Below are positions 16,383-24,063 of a DNA stretch of 64,000 bases, piece by piece (within the stretch, counting starts at the first letter, position 1; each line of letters opens with the position of its first letter). Source of the stretch: Bacteroidaceae bacterium (lineage in GTDB: Bacteria > Bacteroidota > Bacteroidia > Bacteroidales > Bacteroidaceae); contig JAFXAR010000026.1 of NCBI GenBank assembly GCA_017516885.1, forward strand, positions 1 through 64,000. The letters are read 5' to 3'. The translations under genes and the position numbers were made by a program. The notes beneath the pieces were generated by a model. It worked only from the letters and a program-made list of their open reading frames with translations. It made no database searches and was not told the origin of the DNA.

Positions 16383-18266
16383 TTATTGTGCATCAAGAAT
16401 CATTTGTACGGTAAGTACAGCATCGTCAATGAGAACCTCGCCGTCTCCGTTTACGTCGGCATTCTCCTGTACGAATGACGATGATTCTTTGCCAAGAATA
16501 GAGTTAACTATTGCTACCACATCGGCTGTGTCTACTGTGCCGTCGCCATTGGCATCGCCTGTGTTGGCTGTCGGTTCAACCGATGAACTCATGGCTGTTG
16601 CTGTCGTAGTTATTGAGGGTTGCTTGTCCTCGTAATGGACGCATACATCAACAGTTTCGCCGTCAGTAACTTTGCCAAGCTGCACGCTCCAGCTGTTGTC
16701 AATTATTGGAGCTTCATATATTGAGCTGCCACGAATTACATACACCTTTCCGCTCCCATTTGCCGTTCCTGAAATAACTCCTTTGCTGCCGGCTGTGAAC
16801 GATGTTGCTTTAACAGGAGTGCCTTGTGTCATAAAATAAGGGAATGTCTCTCCGTTTACAATTGCCCAAATGTTTGTAAAGTCAAAGCCTAACCCCTCGT
16901 ATGTGGTCTGTTTCTTCAACAACTTTATGCCATTGCTTGTGCCGTTGCTTGTACCGTCGTTCACGGTAATCTGCTTTCCGCTTGAAAACACTTTTGTCCC
17001 TGTATATGCATAGTTGTTTACTGCGGCTTTGTTTGATATACGCTTGGTGTTTGTGCCTTTGGAGTAGATTGTGTCGCCGCAGAATACATTCTTGTCAATT
17101 TCGCCGTATTGGTCATAATATGCAATTCCATAGGAATAGTCTTCGGCGTTAATATTGCCGCCGCAGATATTGTTGTATAAGTAAGAGTAGTATTCCTTTC
17201 CGGCAATTCCTCCTGCATACTGCTTGCCGTTTATATTGCCATAGAAGGCGTTGTTCTCAATTTTGTATTTAAAGAGTTCATAAAGATTTGATGAATAGTT
17301 GTAATAATAACCTTCGCAAAAACCGACTATGCCTCCGCAATAGTCACCGGTTGCTGCTATATTTGCAGAGCATAGATTGTTGCTAAGGCAAATTCTTGTT
17401 CTATTGTTATTAGAAACGGAAAGGCTTCCAATACTAATGAATCCTAAAATACCTCCTACATAAGTGCCGCCTTTAATGCTGCCTTTAATAACTACTGAAC
17501 TGCTTATATCATCATTCCAATGTAATCCTCCAGCAACGCCGCCGGTATAACTGCCTCCTGTTATCTGCGGGTTAATTAGTGTGGTGTTTGTTATGCTACC
17601 TGCATTTCCAGCAACGCCGCCGGTATAACTGCCTCCTGTTATCTGCGGGTTAATTAGTGTGGTGTTTGTTATTGTTGTGCTGCATGCATATCCGGCAACG
17701 CCGCCGGTATCGTCTCCTCCTGTTATCTGCGGGTTAATTAGTGTGGTGTTTTTTATGCTGCCAATTGCATATCCGACAACGCCGCCGGTAAATCTGCCTC
17801 CTGTTATCTGCGGGTTAATTAGTGTGGTGTTTGTTATGCTGCCATTTGTTCTTCCAGCAACGCCGCCGGTATAATGGCCTCCCGTTATCTGCGGCCTTTC
17901 AAGTGTAAGATTCGATATTGTTGCGCCATTTGTGTATCCAAACAAACCGCAACAATCTGTGTTACGGTTAATGTATAGTCCCTTGATGCTCTTGCTGTTT
18001 CCATCAAATGTACCGGTAAATGGAGTTGACGAGTTGCCAATAGGAGCCCAGCCCTGTGAAGGGGTGTTCTCCTCAATCCATTCAGTAAGGTCAATGTCAT
18101 TCATCAATTTATAATACGCGCCAAGGGCATTACGCACCTCAAACAGTTCGTCGGCGCAGGTTATCTGGTAAGGGTCGCTCGATGTGCCAGTGCCGTTTCC
18201 GCTGAATTGCGCATTTGCAAATGTTGACATTATTGCCAAAAGAGTTAATAGAAATGTCCGTTTCAT
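16383..18266 (-). CDS. Secreted GLUG-repeat protein with C-terminal dockerin (long paralogue)
   Basis: 627 aa with signal peptide MKRTFLLTLLAIMSTFANAQ. Residues about 20-430 are GLUG-type beta-helix repeats; five consecutive 26-28 residue units (TNTTLINPQITGG, then YTGGVAG) are almost identical, mirrored by a DNA tandem repeat at 17534-17899. After a linker (about 490-565) comes a two-loop dockerin (DANGDGTVDTAD and DVNGDGEVLIDD). The C-terminal 200 residues are nearly identical to those of the 521-aa paralogue, while the repeat region differs, so the pair look like the same anchor with different displayed surfaces. It lies 36 bp after the FGE-domain lipoprotein gene and 43 bp before the cohesin-like gene. 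Its binding target is unknown. Confidence 0.85.
   Translation of the reverse strand: MKRTFLLTLLAIMSTFANAQFSGNGTGTSSDPYQITCADELFEVRNALGAYYKLMNDIDLTEWIEENTPSQGWAPIGNSSTPFTGTFDGNSKSIKGLYINRNTDCCGLFGYTNGATISNLTLERPQITGGHYTGGVAGRTNGSITNTTLINPQITGGRFTGGVVGYAIGSIKNTTLINPQITGGDDTGGVAGYACSTTITNTTLINPQITGGSYTGGVAGNAGSITNTTLINPQITGGSYTGGVAGGLHWNDDISSSVVIKGSIKGGTYVGGILGFISIGSLSVSNNNRTRICLSNNLCSANIAATGDYCGGIVGFCEGYYYNYSSNLYELFKYKIENNAFYGNINGKQYAGGIAGKEYYSYLYNNICGGNINAEDYSYGIAYYDQYGEIDKNVFCGDTIYSKGTNTKRISNKAAVNNYAYTGTKVFSSGKQITVNDGTSNGTSNGIKLLKKQTTYEGLGFDFTNIWAIVNGETFPYFMTQGTPVKATSFTAGSKGVISGTANGSGKVYVIRGSSIYEAPIIDNSWSVQLGKVTDGETVDVCVHYEDKQPSITTTATAMSSSVEPTANTGDANGDGTVDTADVVAIVNSILGKESSSFVQENADVNGDGEVLIDDAVLTVQMILDAQ
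17534..17899 (-). repeat. Five in-gene tandem repeats of 78-84 bp
   Basis: The block CAACGCCGCCGGT recurs at 17534, 17612, 17696, 17777 and 17858, each followed by an almost unchanged segment ending GGGTTAATTAGTGTGGTGTT. Unit lengths differ by multiples of 3 (78, 84, 81, 81), so the reading frame is kept. The near identity at DNA level suggests recent expansion and possible length variation by recombination. Confidence 0.9.
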
Positions 18267-18301
18267 AGTTTTATGTGTTTTATTGTTTTGTTACTTTCTG
18301 C

Positions 18302-21300
18302 TTACTTTAGAAATACAAGCCTAAGGCCGATGTTAGTGTATGTGCCTGATGGCTGAGCGCTGCTGCGCACCGTAACGCGGCAATCGGTTGCTGTGTCATC
18401 ATATCCGCCGCCGCGAATAACTCGTCCGGTACCCGATGCTGCTCCAGCCGGGTTTGTCTGTGCAGAACTGCTGTAGTTTCCATACCAGTCGGAGCACCAT
18501 TCCCAAACATTGCCGCTCATGTCGTATATGTTCAGTTCGTTTGGCTGCTTTTGTGCAACGGGGTGAAGTCTGCCTCCTGAATTCTGTGCATGCCATGCTG
18601 AAGCGCCGCATGTGCCCGACCCGCTCCATTTGGTGGAACTGCTGTTGTTGCCACCGCGTGCGGCAAATTCCCATTCGGCTTCCGTGGGCATGCGGAAGTT
18701 CTTGCCTGTGATATTGTTGAGCATATTTATGAACTGCTGGCAGTCAGAATAGCTTACATTGTATACTGGGTAATCGTCGCCGAGGCCATAAGAGTTGCTT
18801 ACTGCAGGGTAATTGCCTGTGACTACATACCACAGCTTTTGTGTTACGGTTGTACTTGAGATATAGTAGCTGGATAGTGTTACGCTGTGTGTTGGACTCT
18901 CATCGGAGTATGCATCCTTGTCGTAGTTCTCTTTTGCTGCCGATGTCTTCTGTGCTCCCATTATGAATGTGCCGCCGACAACTTTTGCCATGTTTATCTC
19001 TGCTGTTCCGTATGAGGTTTCTACAAGAATAGTGGTATAGGGGTTAACCTCGTGCTTAGGGGTGGTTATAGTGACTTCGTTACTGTACGATGTCCCCTTC
19101 TCGTTTATAGCATACGCTCTGAGGTAGTATGTGTGTTCCGGCTCCAGTCCTGTGATTTTAGCTTTCAGCGAAGTCTCCTTTCCGCATGAAACCTTAGTGC
19201 CGGACTGCAAAGTGGGGTAGTGCTCGCCGGAGTAGCAGAATCCCGCATCGGTAACTGTGCCGTTGCCATTGTCGGTAATCTGTGCCTCAACATTAGCCGA
19301 TGTGAAATTGACGCTGCTGACAGTTACGTCAGAGAGCGAAGCTGCTGTAACCTCTTTGGTTGTGAATGCAGTCTCGCTGCTGTAATTTGTTCCGGCTTCG
19401 TTGGTCGCGTAGGCCCGCACATAATAGGTTGTGTTTTCGCTGAGGCGGGAAACGCTTTTGCCGAATGTTGATGTGCCCGGGCCGTAACTTGTTCTATTGT
19501 CATTTATTGTAGGGTTAGGTGACACGGAATAGCAAAAACCGCAATCGGAAATGTTGCCCTCGCCGTCACTGGTTATTGTGCTGCTGAATGTTGCCTTTGA
19601 GACCCCAATTTCAGTAACTGTCACATTGCCAACCTCGGGAAGCTTGATTTCGTGTACCGTGGCGAATGTGATGTCGTTACCGTAGAAAATCTGATTGCTT
19701 TGGGTCTTTGCATAGGCTCTAAGATGATAGCTGGTCTTTTGCTGCAATCCTTCGATGCGTACTGTAAAAGTATTTGACTTGTCGGCAGATGCCTTTGAAT
19801 TGCCGCTTATTGTGGGGGCTGCCGACGTACCCCAGCAAACACCTCGCTCGGTGATTGTGTGACCGCCATCAGCGGTTATTGTACCACCGGCGGTGGCGCA
19901 ATTATGGGTTATTTCATAGGCGTTGGCAGTTGTTAGTTTTACACTGTCAAGCGATGTGGTAAATGTGATTTCTTCGCCGTATGATGTTCCAATGGTGTTG
20001 GATGCGTAGGCTCTTGCGTAGTATTTTGTGTTGGGTTTCAGGTTTTTCAATGTTGAGGAGTAGGCTCCGCTTTTGTCCGTCCTGCCTAAATCGGTGCATT
20101 TGCCGTTTTCTATACTTGGCATCTCCTTTTCTCCCCATACATGTCCGTACATGGTTAAACCTTTCTCTTCGCCTATGTTGAGAATGTTGCCAGTGATTTC
20201 TGCCGTAGTTGACTGAATGTGCGAGGCGCTGCCAGTTTCCACAACCGGCTTTTGTGGCGTGTCTTTTGTCTGCAGTGTCATTTGGCTGCTGTATGATATT
20301 CCAACTGCATTTTTTGCGTAGGCTCTTACATAGTATGTGGTTTTTGGCTCAAGTCCTGAGATGTTGTATGTGATGTCTTTGGCTGTTTCGCTGTCTCCGA
20401 GGTTGCAAAATTCGTCATTGACGGAGGGATTTTCATTGATGCTCCAGCAGAATCCGTACTGCGTTACCCTTGAACTGCCTATTGAAACGATTGCTCCTTT
20501 TGCTGTGGCGCTATTATAGGTTACGTTGAAAATGTCATGAATGGAGACTACCGGCTGCGATTTTTCAGGAATGTTCATCTTGATGGGAATCTGTTCTTTC
20601 TCCTTGTCAAAATTTATGCTTAGTGTTCCGGTGTAGTCTCCTTGAGACATTGTATTGCGGTTTACTGATACAATAATGCTTTCGCTATTTGCAAGCTGGC
20701 CACTGCTTTTGCTTGGGATAATCCATTCGTTTGATACATCTATTGTATATGATATTGTCCCTGAACCGATGTTCTGAAGTGTGAGTGGCAGCGAGTTTGT
20801 TACAGACCCGAAGTCCAGTTCTTTTGGATTTATGCTTATTTTGTTTCCTTGCACAGAAAGGTTTGCTTCAATAACAGCGCTGCCGCCATTTGAAGCAATG
20901 GCAATGGTTTGAGAGTAGTTGCCCTTTTCTAAACCGCTGCGGTCGATATTTGCAATTACGGACTGGGAACTGCCGGCTTCAATTTCTCCTGATGTGGGAA
21001 GACACGACAGCCATGGAATATCCTCGCTTATCTGCCACTCAAGCAGGGCATTGCCGGTATTGGTTATGCTGAAAGTCTGTGTTGTAGAAGTGTTCCCGAA
21101 ATCCAATGTGTTTTCAGAAACTGTTAATTCCGGTTGTGAGGGCTGTATTTGGAAATCAAGACGGTTCTCCTTTCCAATTTCTACGAAGATGTTTTTCTTT
21201 TGCGTGTTGTAGCCCTCTTTGCTAACAGTTACTTCATATTCTCTTGATTCCAAGTCCGGGAAAAAGAAGTAACCGTCTTCTCCTGTTGTGAAAGTCTTGT

Positions 21301-21469
21301 TATGAGGGACAATTTGTATGGATGCATGAGTGATAGGGGAGTTGTCATGGCTGTCATATACATGGCCGATAATGTCACCCGTTGTTTCTACAATGTCTTT
21401 TGTACATGCAGTATGGCATACAGCAATAAACAGTAAGCAGAGTAATGCAATTGTCGAATGGCGCTTCAT
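18302..21469 (-). CDS. Large lipoprotein with Ig/FnIII repeats and FGE-like C-terminal domain
   Basis: 1055 aa. Signal peptide with lipobox-like HTAC at the N-terminus, so probably outer-membrane anchored. Residues about 28-110 form a carboxypeptidase-regulatory-like domain (GHVYDSHDNSPITHASIQI). Two BACON-like modules follow (about 113-300, with WLSCLPTSGEIEAGSSQSV). Six FnIII-like repeats then recur with the phrase TYYVRAYAKN or close variants (about 305-830). The last 220 residues are a formylglycine-generating-enzyme/sulfatase-modifying domain: VVGGTFIMGAQ, FRMPTEAEWEFAARGG, DMSGNVWEWCSDW and VIRGGGYDDTATDC. In true FGE the last motif is RGGSxxC plus a second Cys; here only the second Cys is left, so catalysis is doubtful and a structural or ligand-binding role is more likely. 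It is the first gene of the operon and has a leader of about 390 nt. Confidence 0.85.
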   Translation of the reverse strand: MKRHSTIALLCLLFIAVCHTACTKDIVETTGDIIGHVYDSHDNSPITHASIQIVPHNKTFTTGEDGYFFFPDLESREYEVTVSKEGYNTQKKNIFVEIGKENRLDFQIQPSQPELTVSENTLDFGNTSTTQTFSITNTGNALLEWQISEDIPWLSCLPTSGEIEAGSSQSVIANIDRSGLEKGNYSQTIAIASNGGSAVIEANLSVQGNKISINPKELDFGSVTNSLPLTLQNIGSGTISYTIDVSNEWIIPSKSSGQLANSESIIVSVNRNTMSQGDYTGTLSINFDKEKEQIPIKMNIPEKSQPVVSIHDIFNVTYNSATAKGAIVSIGSSRVTQYGFCWSINENPSVNDEFCNLGDSETAKDITYNISGLEPKTTYYVRAYAKNAVGISYSSQMTLQTKDTPQKPVVETGSASHIQSTTAEITGNILNIGEEKGLTMYGHVWGEKEMPSIENGKCTDLGRTDKSGAYSSTLKNLKPNTKYYARAYASNTIGTSYGEEITFTTSLDSVKLTTANAYEITHNCATAGGTITADGGHTITERGVCWGTSAAPTISGNSKASADKSNTFTVRIEGLQQKTSYHLRAYAKTQSNQIFYGNDITFATVHEIKLPEVGNVTVTEIGVSKATFSSTITSDGEGNISDCGFCYSVSPNPTINDNRTSYGPGTSTFGKSVSRLSENTTYYVRAYATNEAGTNYSSETAFTTKEVTAASLSDVTVSSVNFTSANVEAQITDNGNGTVTDAGFCYSGEHYPTLQSGTKVSCGKETSLKAKITGLEPEHTYYLRAYAINEKGTSYSNEVTITTPKHEVNPYTTILVETSYGTAEINMAKVVGGTFIMGAQKTSAAKENYDKDAYSDESPTHSVTLSSYYISSTTVTQKLWYVVTGNYPAVSNSYGLGDDYPVYNVSYSDCQQFINMLNNITGKNFRMPTEAEWEFAARGGNNSSSTKWSGSGTCGASAWHAQNSGGRLHPVAQKQPNELNIYDMSGNVWEWCSDWYGNYSSSAQTNPAGAASGTGRVIRGGGYDDTATDCRVTVRSSAQPSGTYTNIGLRLVFLK

Positions 21470-21524
21470 GTGTTTTATGTGTGCCCGCTCGACTCTCCTG
21501 ATAAGGTTGGTTATAGTTGTATAA

Positions 21525-21862
21525 TAAAGAAAGCGTGAGAGTCTGTACTAATCACTCGTCTCACAACTTGAGGCCTTCGCATTGCCCTATCCGCCGAAAC
21601 GAGCAATGCAGAAGCCCACGCTAATATGAAATTAGCCCAACTGGCACAGACCAGCCGGGTATATATAACATACCAACAGGCATCTACTATTGCTTTGTTT
21701 TTGACGGATAATTGAAAGTTGCGAAGTTCCAAGTTGTCAAGACAAAGCGTTCAGTAAACGCTTTACATTATGTTAAATAGTTTGATGGACAGTTTCTAAT
21801 GGACTTGCCCCCCAACTATAACGCTGCTATTAGAATACTGGCAATCAGCAGACTGCAGCGTT
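21525..21862 (-). ncRNA. Candidate structured RNA or 5' leader of the dockerin operon
   Basis: Read on the minus strand, a promoter at 21867-21896 would start transcription right at the first helix. Seven helices follow: P1 AACGCTGC with GCAGCGTT (21820-21862); P2 AAAGCGTT with AACGCTTT (21744-21764); P3 GGTAT with ATACC (21658-21674); P4 CCC..CTGG with CCAG..GGG (21636-21659, competing with P3); P5 GCTAAT with ATTAGC (21620-21636); P6, the longest, GGCTTC and GCATTGC with GCAATGC and GAAGGCC (21572-21616); P7 GTGAGA with TCTCAC (21535-21564), followed by the T-rich CTTTCTTTATT. A free RNA of about 335 nt ending after P7, or a leader of the gene starting at 21469, are both possible. I do not recognise it as tmRNA, RNase P RNA or SRP RNA; 6S RNA is not excluded. 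Confidence 0.6.
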
Positions 21863-21866
21863 TTCG

Positions 21867-21896
21867 CAAAGGTATAAAAAAAAGGCTTTAAGCAAA
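21867..21896 (-). promoter_or_regulatory. Promoter of the structured RNA and dockerin operon
   Basis: Minus strand: TTTG (21893-21896), an 18-bp spacer rich in T, and TACCTTTG (21867-21874). The expected start point falls next to helix P1 of the RNA at 21525-21862. Confidence 0.65.
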
Positions 21897-21952
21897 AATA
21901 TGTGGATATTTTTTTATTTTCCTTTCCGTTTTTTATTATTTGCGTTTTTCTA

Positions 21953-21985
21953 TTGTGACAATAACCGCGTTTTTTGTTATCTTCG
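21953..21985 (+). promoter_or_regulatory. Candidate lpxB promoter
   Basis: TTG (21953-21955), a 22-bp spacer and TATCTTCG (21978-21985), about 30 bp before the lpxB ATG. Confidence 0.5.
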
Positions 21986-22015
21986 CACTGTTAAGTCTAT
22001 TATATATTGTCCTGA

Positions 22016-23158
22016 ATGAAATACTATCTTATAGTTGGAGAGGCATCGGGTGACCTTCATGCGTCGAACCTGATGCGCGAGATTAAGGCTGCTGACGCTA
22101 ATGCCGAGTTCCGTTTCTTTGGCGGCGACCTTATGTCGGCCGTGGGCGGGGAGCGTGTAAGGCATTACCGCGATACGGCGTTTATGGGATTCGTGCCGGT
22201 GCTCTTGCATCTGCGCTCGATTTTTTCCAACATGAGCATGTGCAAGAAGGATATTGTTTCATGGAATCCCGATGTGCTTATATTGGTTGACTATCCGGGC
22301 TTCAACCTCTCCATTGCAAAGTACATACATGAAAACACAAAAATTCCTGTCTATTATTACATTTCCCCTAAAATATGGGCCTGGAAGGAGCATCGCATAA
22401 AGAGCATAAAGCGCGATGTTGACGAATTGTTTTCAATTCTTCCCTTTGAGATTGACTTTTTTGAGAAGAAGCATGGCTACAGAATAAATTATGTGGGCAA
22501 TCCTTGTGTTGATGCGGTAGATGCTTTCCTTCGCGGAGCGCCTGAACCGCGTGAGCAGTTTCTTGAGCGCAACGGCATTCCGGGCAAGCCGGTAGTGGCG
22601 TTGCTTGCCGGAAGCCGCAAGCAGGAGATAAAGGCAAACCTTCCGCTGATGCTTGAGGCGATGAAGGAGTATCCCGATTATCAGCCGGTGATTGCCGGTG
22701 CTCCGGGTATTGACAAGTCGTTCTATGCTCCTTACGTTGAGGCTGGTGCGTGCATAGTGTTTGGCGAGACATATAATTTGCTTAACTGCGCTCATGCTGC
22801 GCTTGTCACTTCGGGCACTGCCACTCTTGAAGCCGGAATTTTCCGTGTTCCGCAGGTGGTTTGCTACGCTACGCCCATGGCACGTTTCTACTCATGGCTA
22901 AAGCGCCACTTCCTCAAGGTGAAGTTTGTTTCATTGGTGAATCTTGTTGCCGGCAAAGAGGTTGTGCGTGAGCTTGTGGCTGCTGATATGAAAATTGAGA
23001 ATATTAAGGCGGAACTGGGCAGGCTGCTGCCGGCCGGCAGCAAAGAAAGAGCGGCCATGCTCAAAGAGTATGACCGCATGCTTGATATTCTTGGCGGGGC
23101 AGGGGCGTCGGAGCGGGCAGCCCGCAAGATGATTTCTATTCTTGAAAAAAACAAGTAG
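22016..23158 (+). CDS. lpxB: Lipid-A-disaccharide synthase LpxB
   Basis: 380 aa, the usual LpxB length. It joins UDP-2,3-diacylglucosamine to lipid X in lipid A synthesis, on the cytoplasmic face of the inner membrane. Visible hallmarks: N-terminal VGEASGDLHASNL, the FFGGDLM segment, YYISPKIWAWKEHR in the middle (a very conserved LpxB motif), VALLAGSRKQEI, and VTSGTATLEAG near the C-terminus. It is a GT19-type GT-B glycosyltransferase. It converges on cdsA with only 13 bp between their stops. I see no clear terminator in that gap. Confidence 0.97.
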   Translation: MKYYLIVGEASGDLHASNLMREIKAADANAEFRFFGGDLMSAVGGERVRHYRDTAFMGFVPVLLHLRSIFSNMSMCKKDIVSWNPDVLILVDYPGFNLSIAKYIHENTKIPVYYYISPKIWAWKEHRIKSIKRDVDELFSILPFEIDFFEKKHGYRINYVGNPCVDAVDAFLRGAPEPREQFLERNGIPGKPVVALLAGSRKQEIKANLPLMLEAMKEYPDYQPVIAGAPGIDKSFYAPYVEAGACIVFGETYNLLNCAHAALVTSGTATLEAGIFRVPQVVCYATPMARFYSWLKRHFLKVKFVSLVNLVAGKEVVRELVAADMKIENIKAELGRLLPAGSKERAAMLKEYDRMLDILGGAGASERAARKMISILEKNK

Positions 23159-23171
23159 CAGTTTCTTAATT

Positions 23172-24011
23172 TTAACCGATTATTCCAATAAAGCTCAGGT
23201 AGACAATTACGCTTGGGGCAGCAATCATTGTGCTGTCAAAGCGGTCGAGCATGCCGCCGTGGCCCGGCAGTATGCTGCCTGAATCCTTTATTTTCATTTC
23301 GCGCTTCATGCACGATTCTATGAGGTCGCCGAGTGTTCCGGTTGCAACAACTATCGCTGCCATGCCAACCCACTCCCACAGTGCCATGATGTCCCAAATG
23401 CAAGAAAGTGCCACTCCTGCGCCTATTGCTACGAGTGCGCCGCCAATAAATCCCTCCCATGTCTTTTTGGGCGATACGCGCTCGAACATCTTGTGTCGTC
23501 CGAGGGTGCATCCGAAGAGGAATGCGCCGGTGTCATTGCACCATACAAAGATAAATATGCTCAGCGGAAGCACGAAACTGTAGGTTGCGCCGCCGGTAGC
23601 GCCGCCGGTTGAAAGTATGTTCAGCAGTGCAAAGGGGAGCGCTGCATATAGCTGGCTCAGCGAGAAGTATGCAAAGTTGTCGAGTTTGCTCCCTTCGGTC
23701 TTGAACAGTTCCTTGATGAATACATAAAGCACTATGGCCATGTATGGGGCAAAGAGTGGCAAAACCATTTTGGGATTCATGTGAGTTGTCATGTAGAATG
23801 CCGCAAAAAGGTATCCGCCGGCAATAATTGCCAGCCATTTGCTGAAGTTTGTCTTCTTGTACTCTGCAATGAGGGTGCAGAATTCGTTAACAGACAGCAT
23901 GGTAACCAAAGCAAACAGTATGCCGAAGGAGATGCTGCCGTATATGATTGACCCAATGAGCGCCACTCCGAAAAGCACTCCCGTTACTGTTCTTACAAGG
24001 AAGTTTTTCAT
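23172..24011 (-). CDS. cdsA: Phosphatidate cytidylyltransferase CdsA
   Basis: 279 aa integral membrane protein with about eight hydrophobic helices. It makes CDP-diacylglycerol from phosphatidate and CTP for phospholipid synthesis. The diagnostic C-terminal signature is present: SCMKREMKIKDSGSILPGHG followed by GMLDRFDS. It lies 52 bp after ftsH on the same strand, in the order rsfS-ftsH-cdsA that is common in Bacteroidetes. Confidence 0.96.
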   Translation of the reverse strand: MKNFLVRTVTGVLFGVALIGSIIYGSISFGILFALVTMLSVNEFCTLIAEYKKTNFSKWLAIIAGGYLFAAFYMTTHMNPKMVLPLFAPYMAIVLYVFIKELFKTEGSKLDNFAYFSLSQLYAALPFALLNILSTGGATGGATYSFVLPLSIFIFVWCNDTGAFLFGCTLGRHKMFERVSPKKTWEGFIGGALVAIGAGVALSCIWDIMALWEWVGMAAIVVATGTLGDLIESCMKREMKIKDSGSILPGHGGMLDRFDSTMIAAPSVIVYLSFIGIIG

Positions 24012-24063
24012 GTTTTATTGTGTTTATGGTTATTTGTTTCTTAGAAGCTGCTAAACCGTTTCT

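Noticed and set aside
21511..21732. Minus-strand open frame of 73 codons in the leader
   Set aside because: It coincides with helices P3-P7 of the structured RNA and has no start signal; such frames are expected from structured RNA genes.
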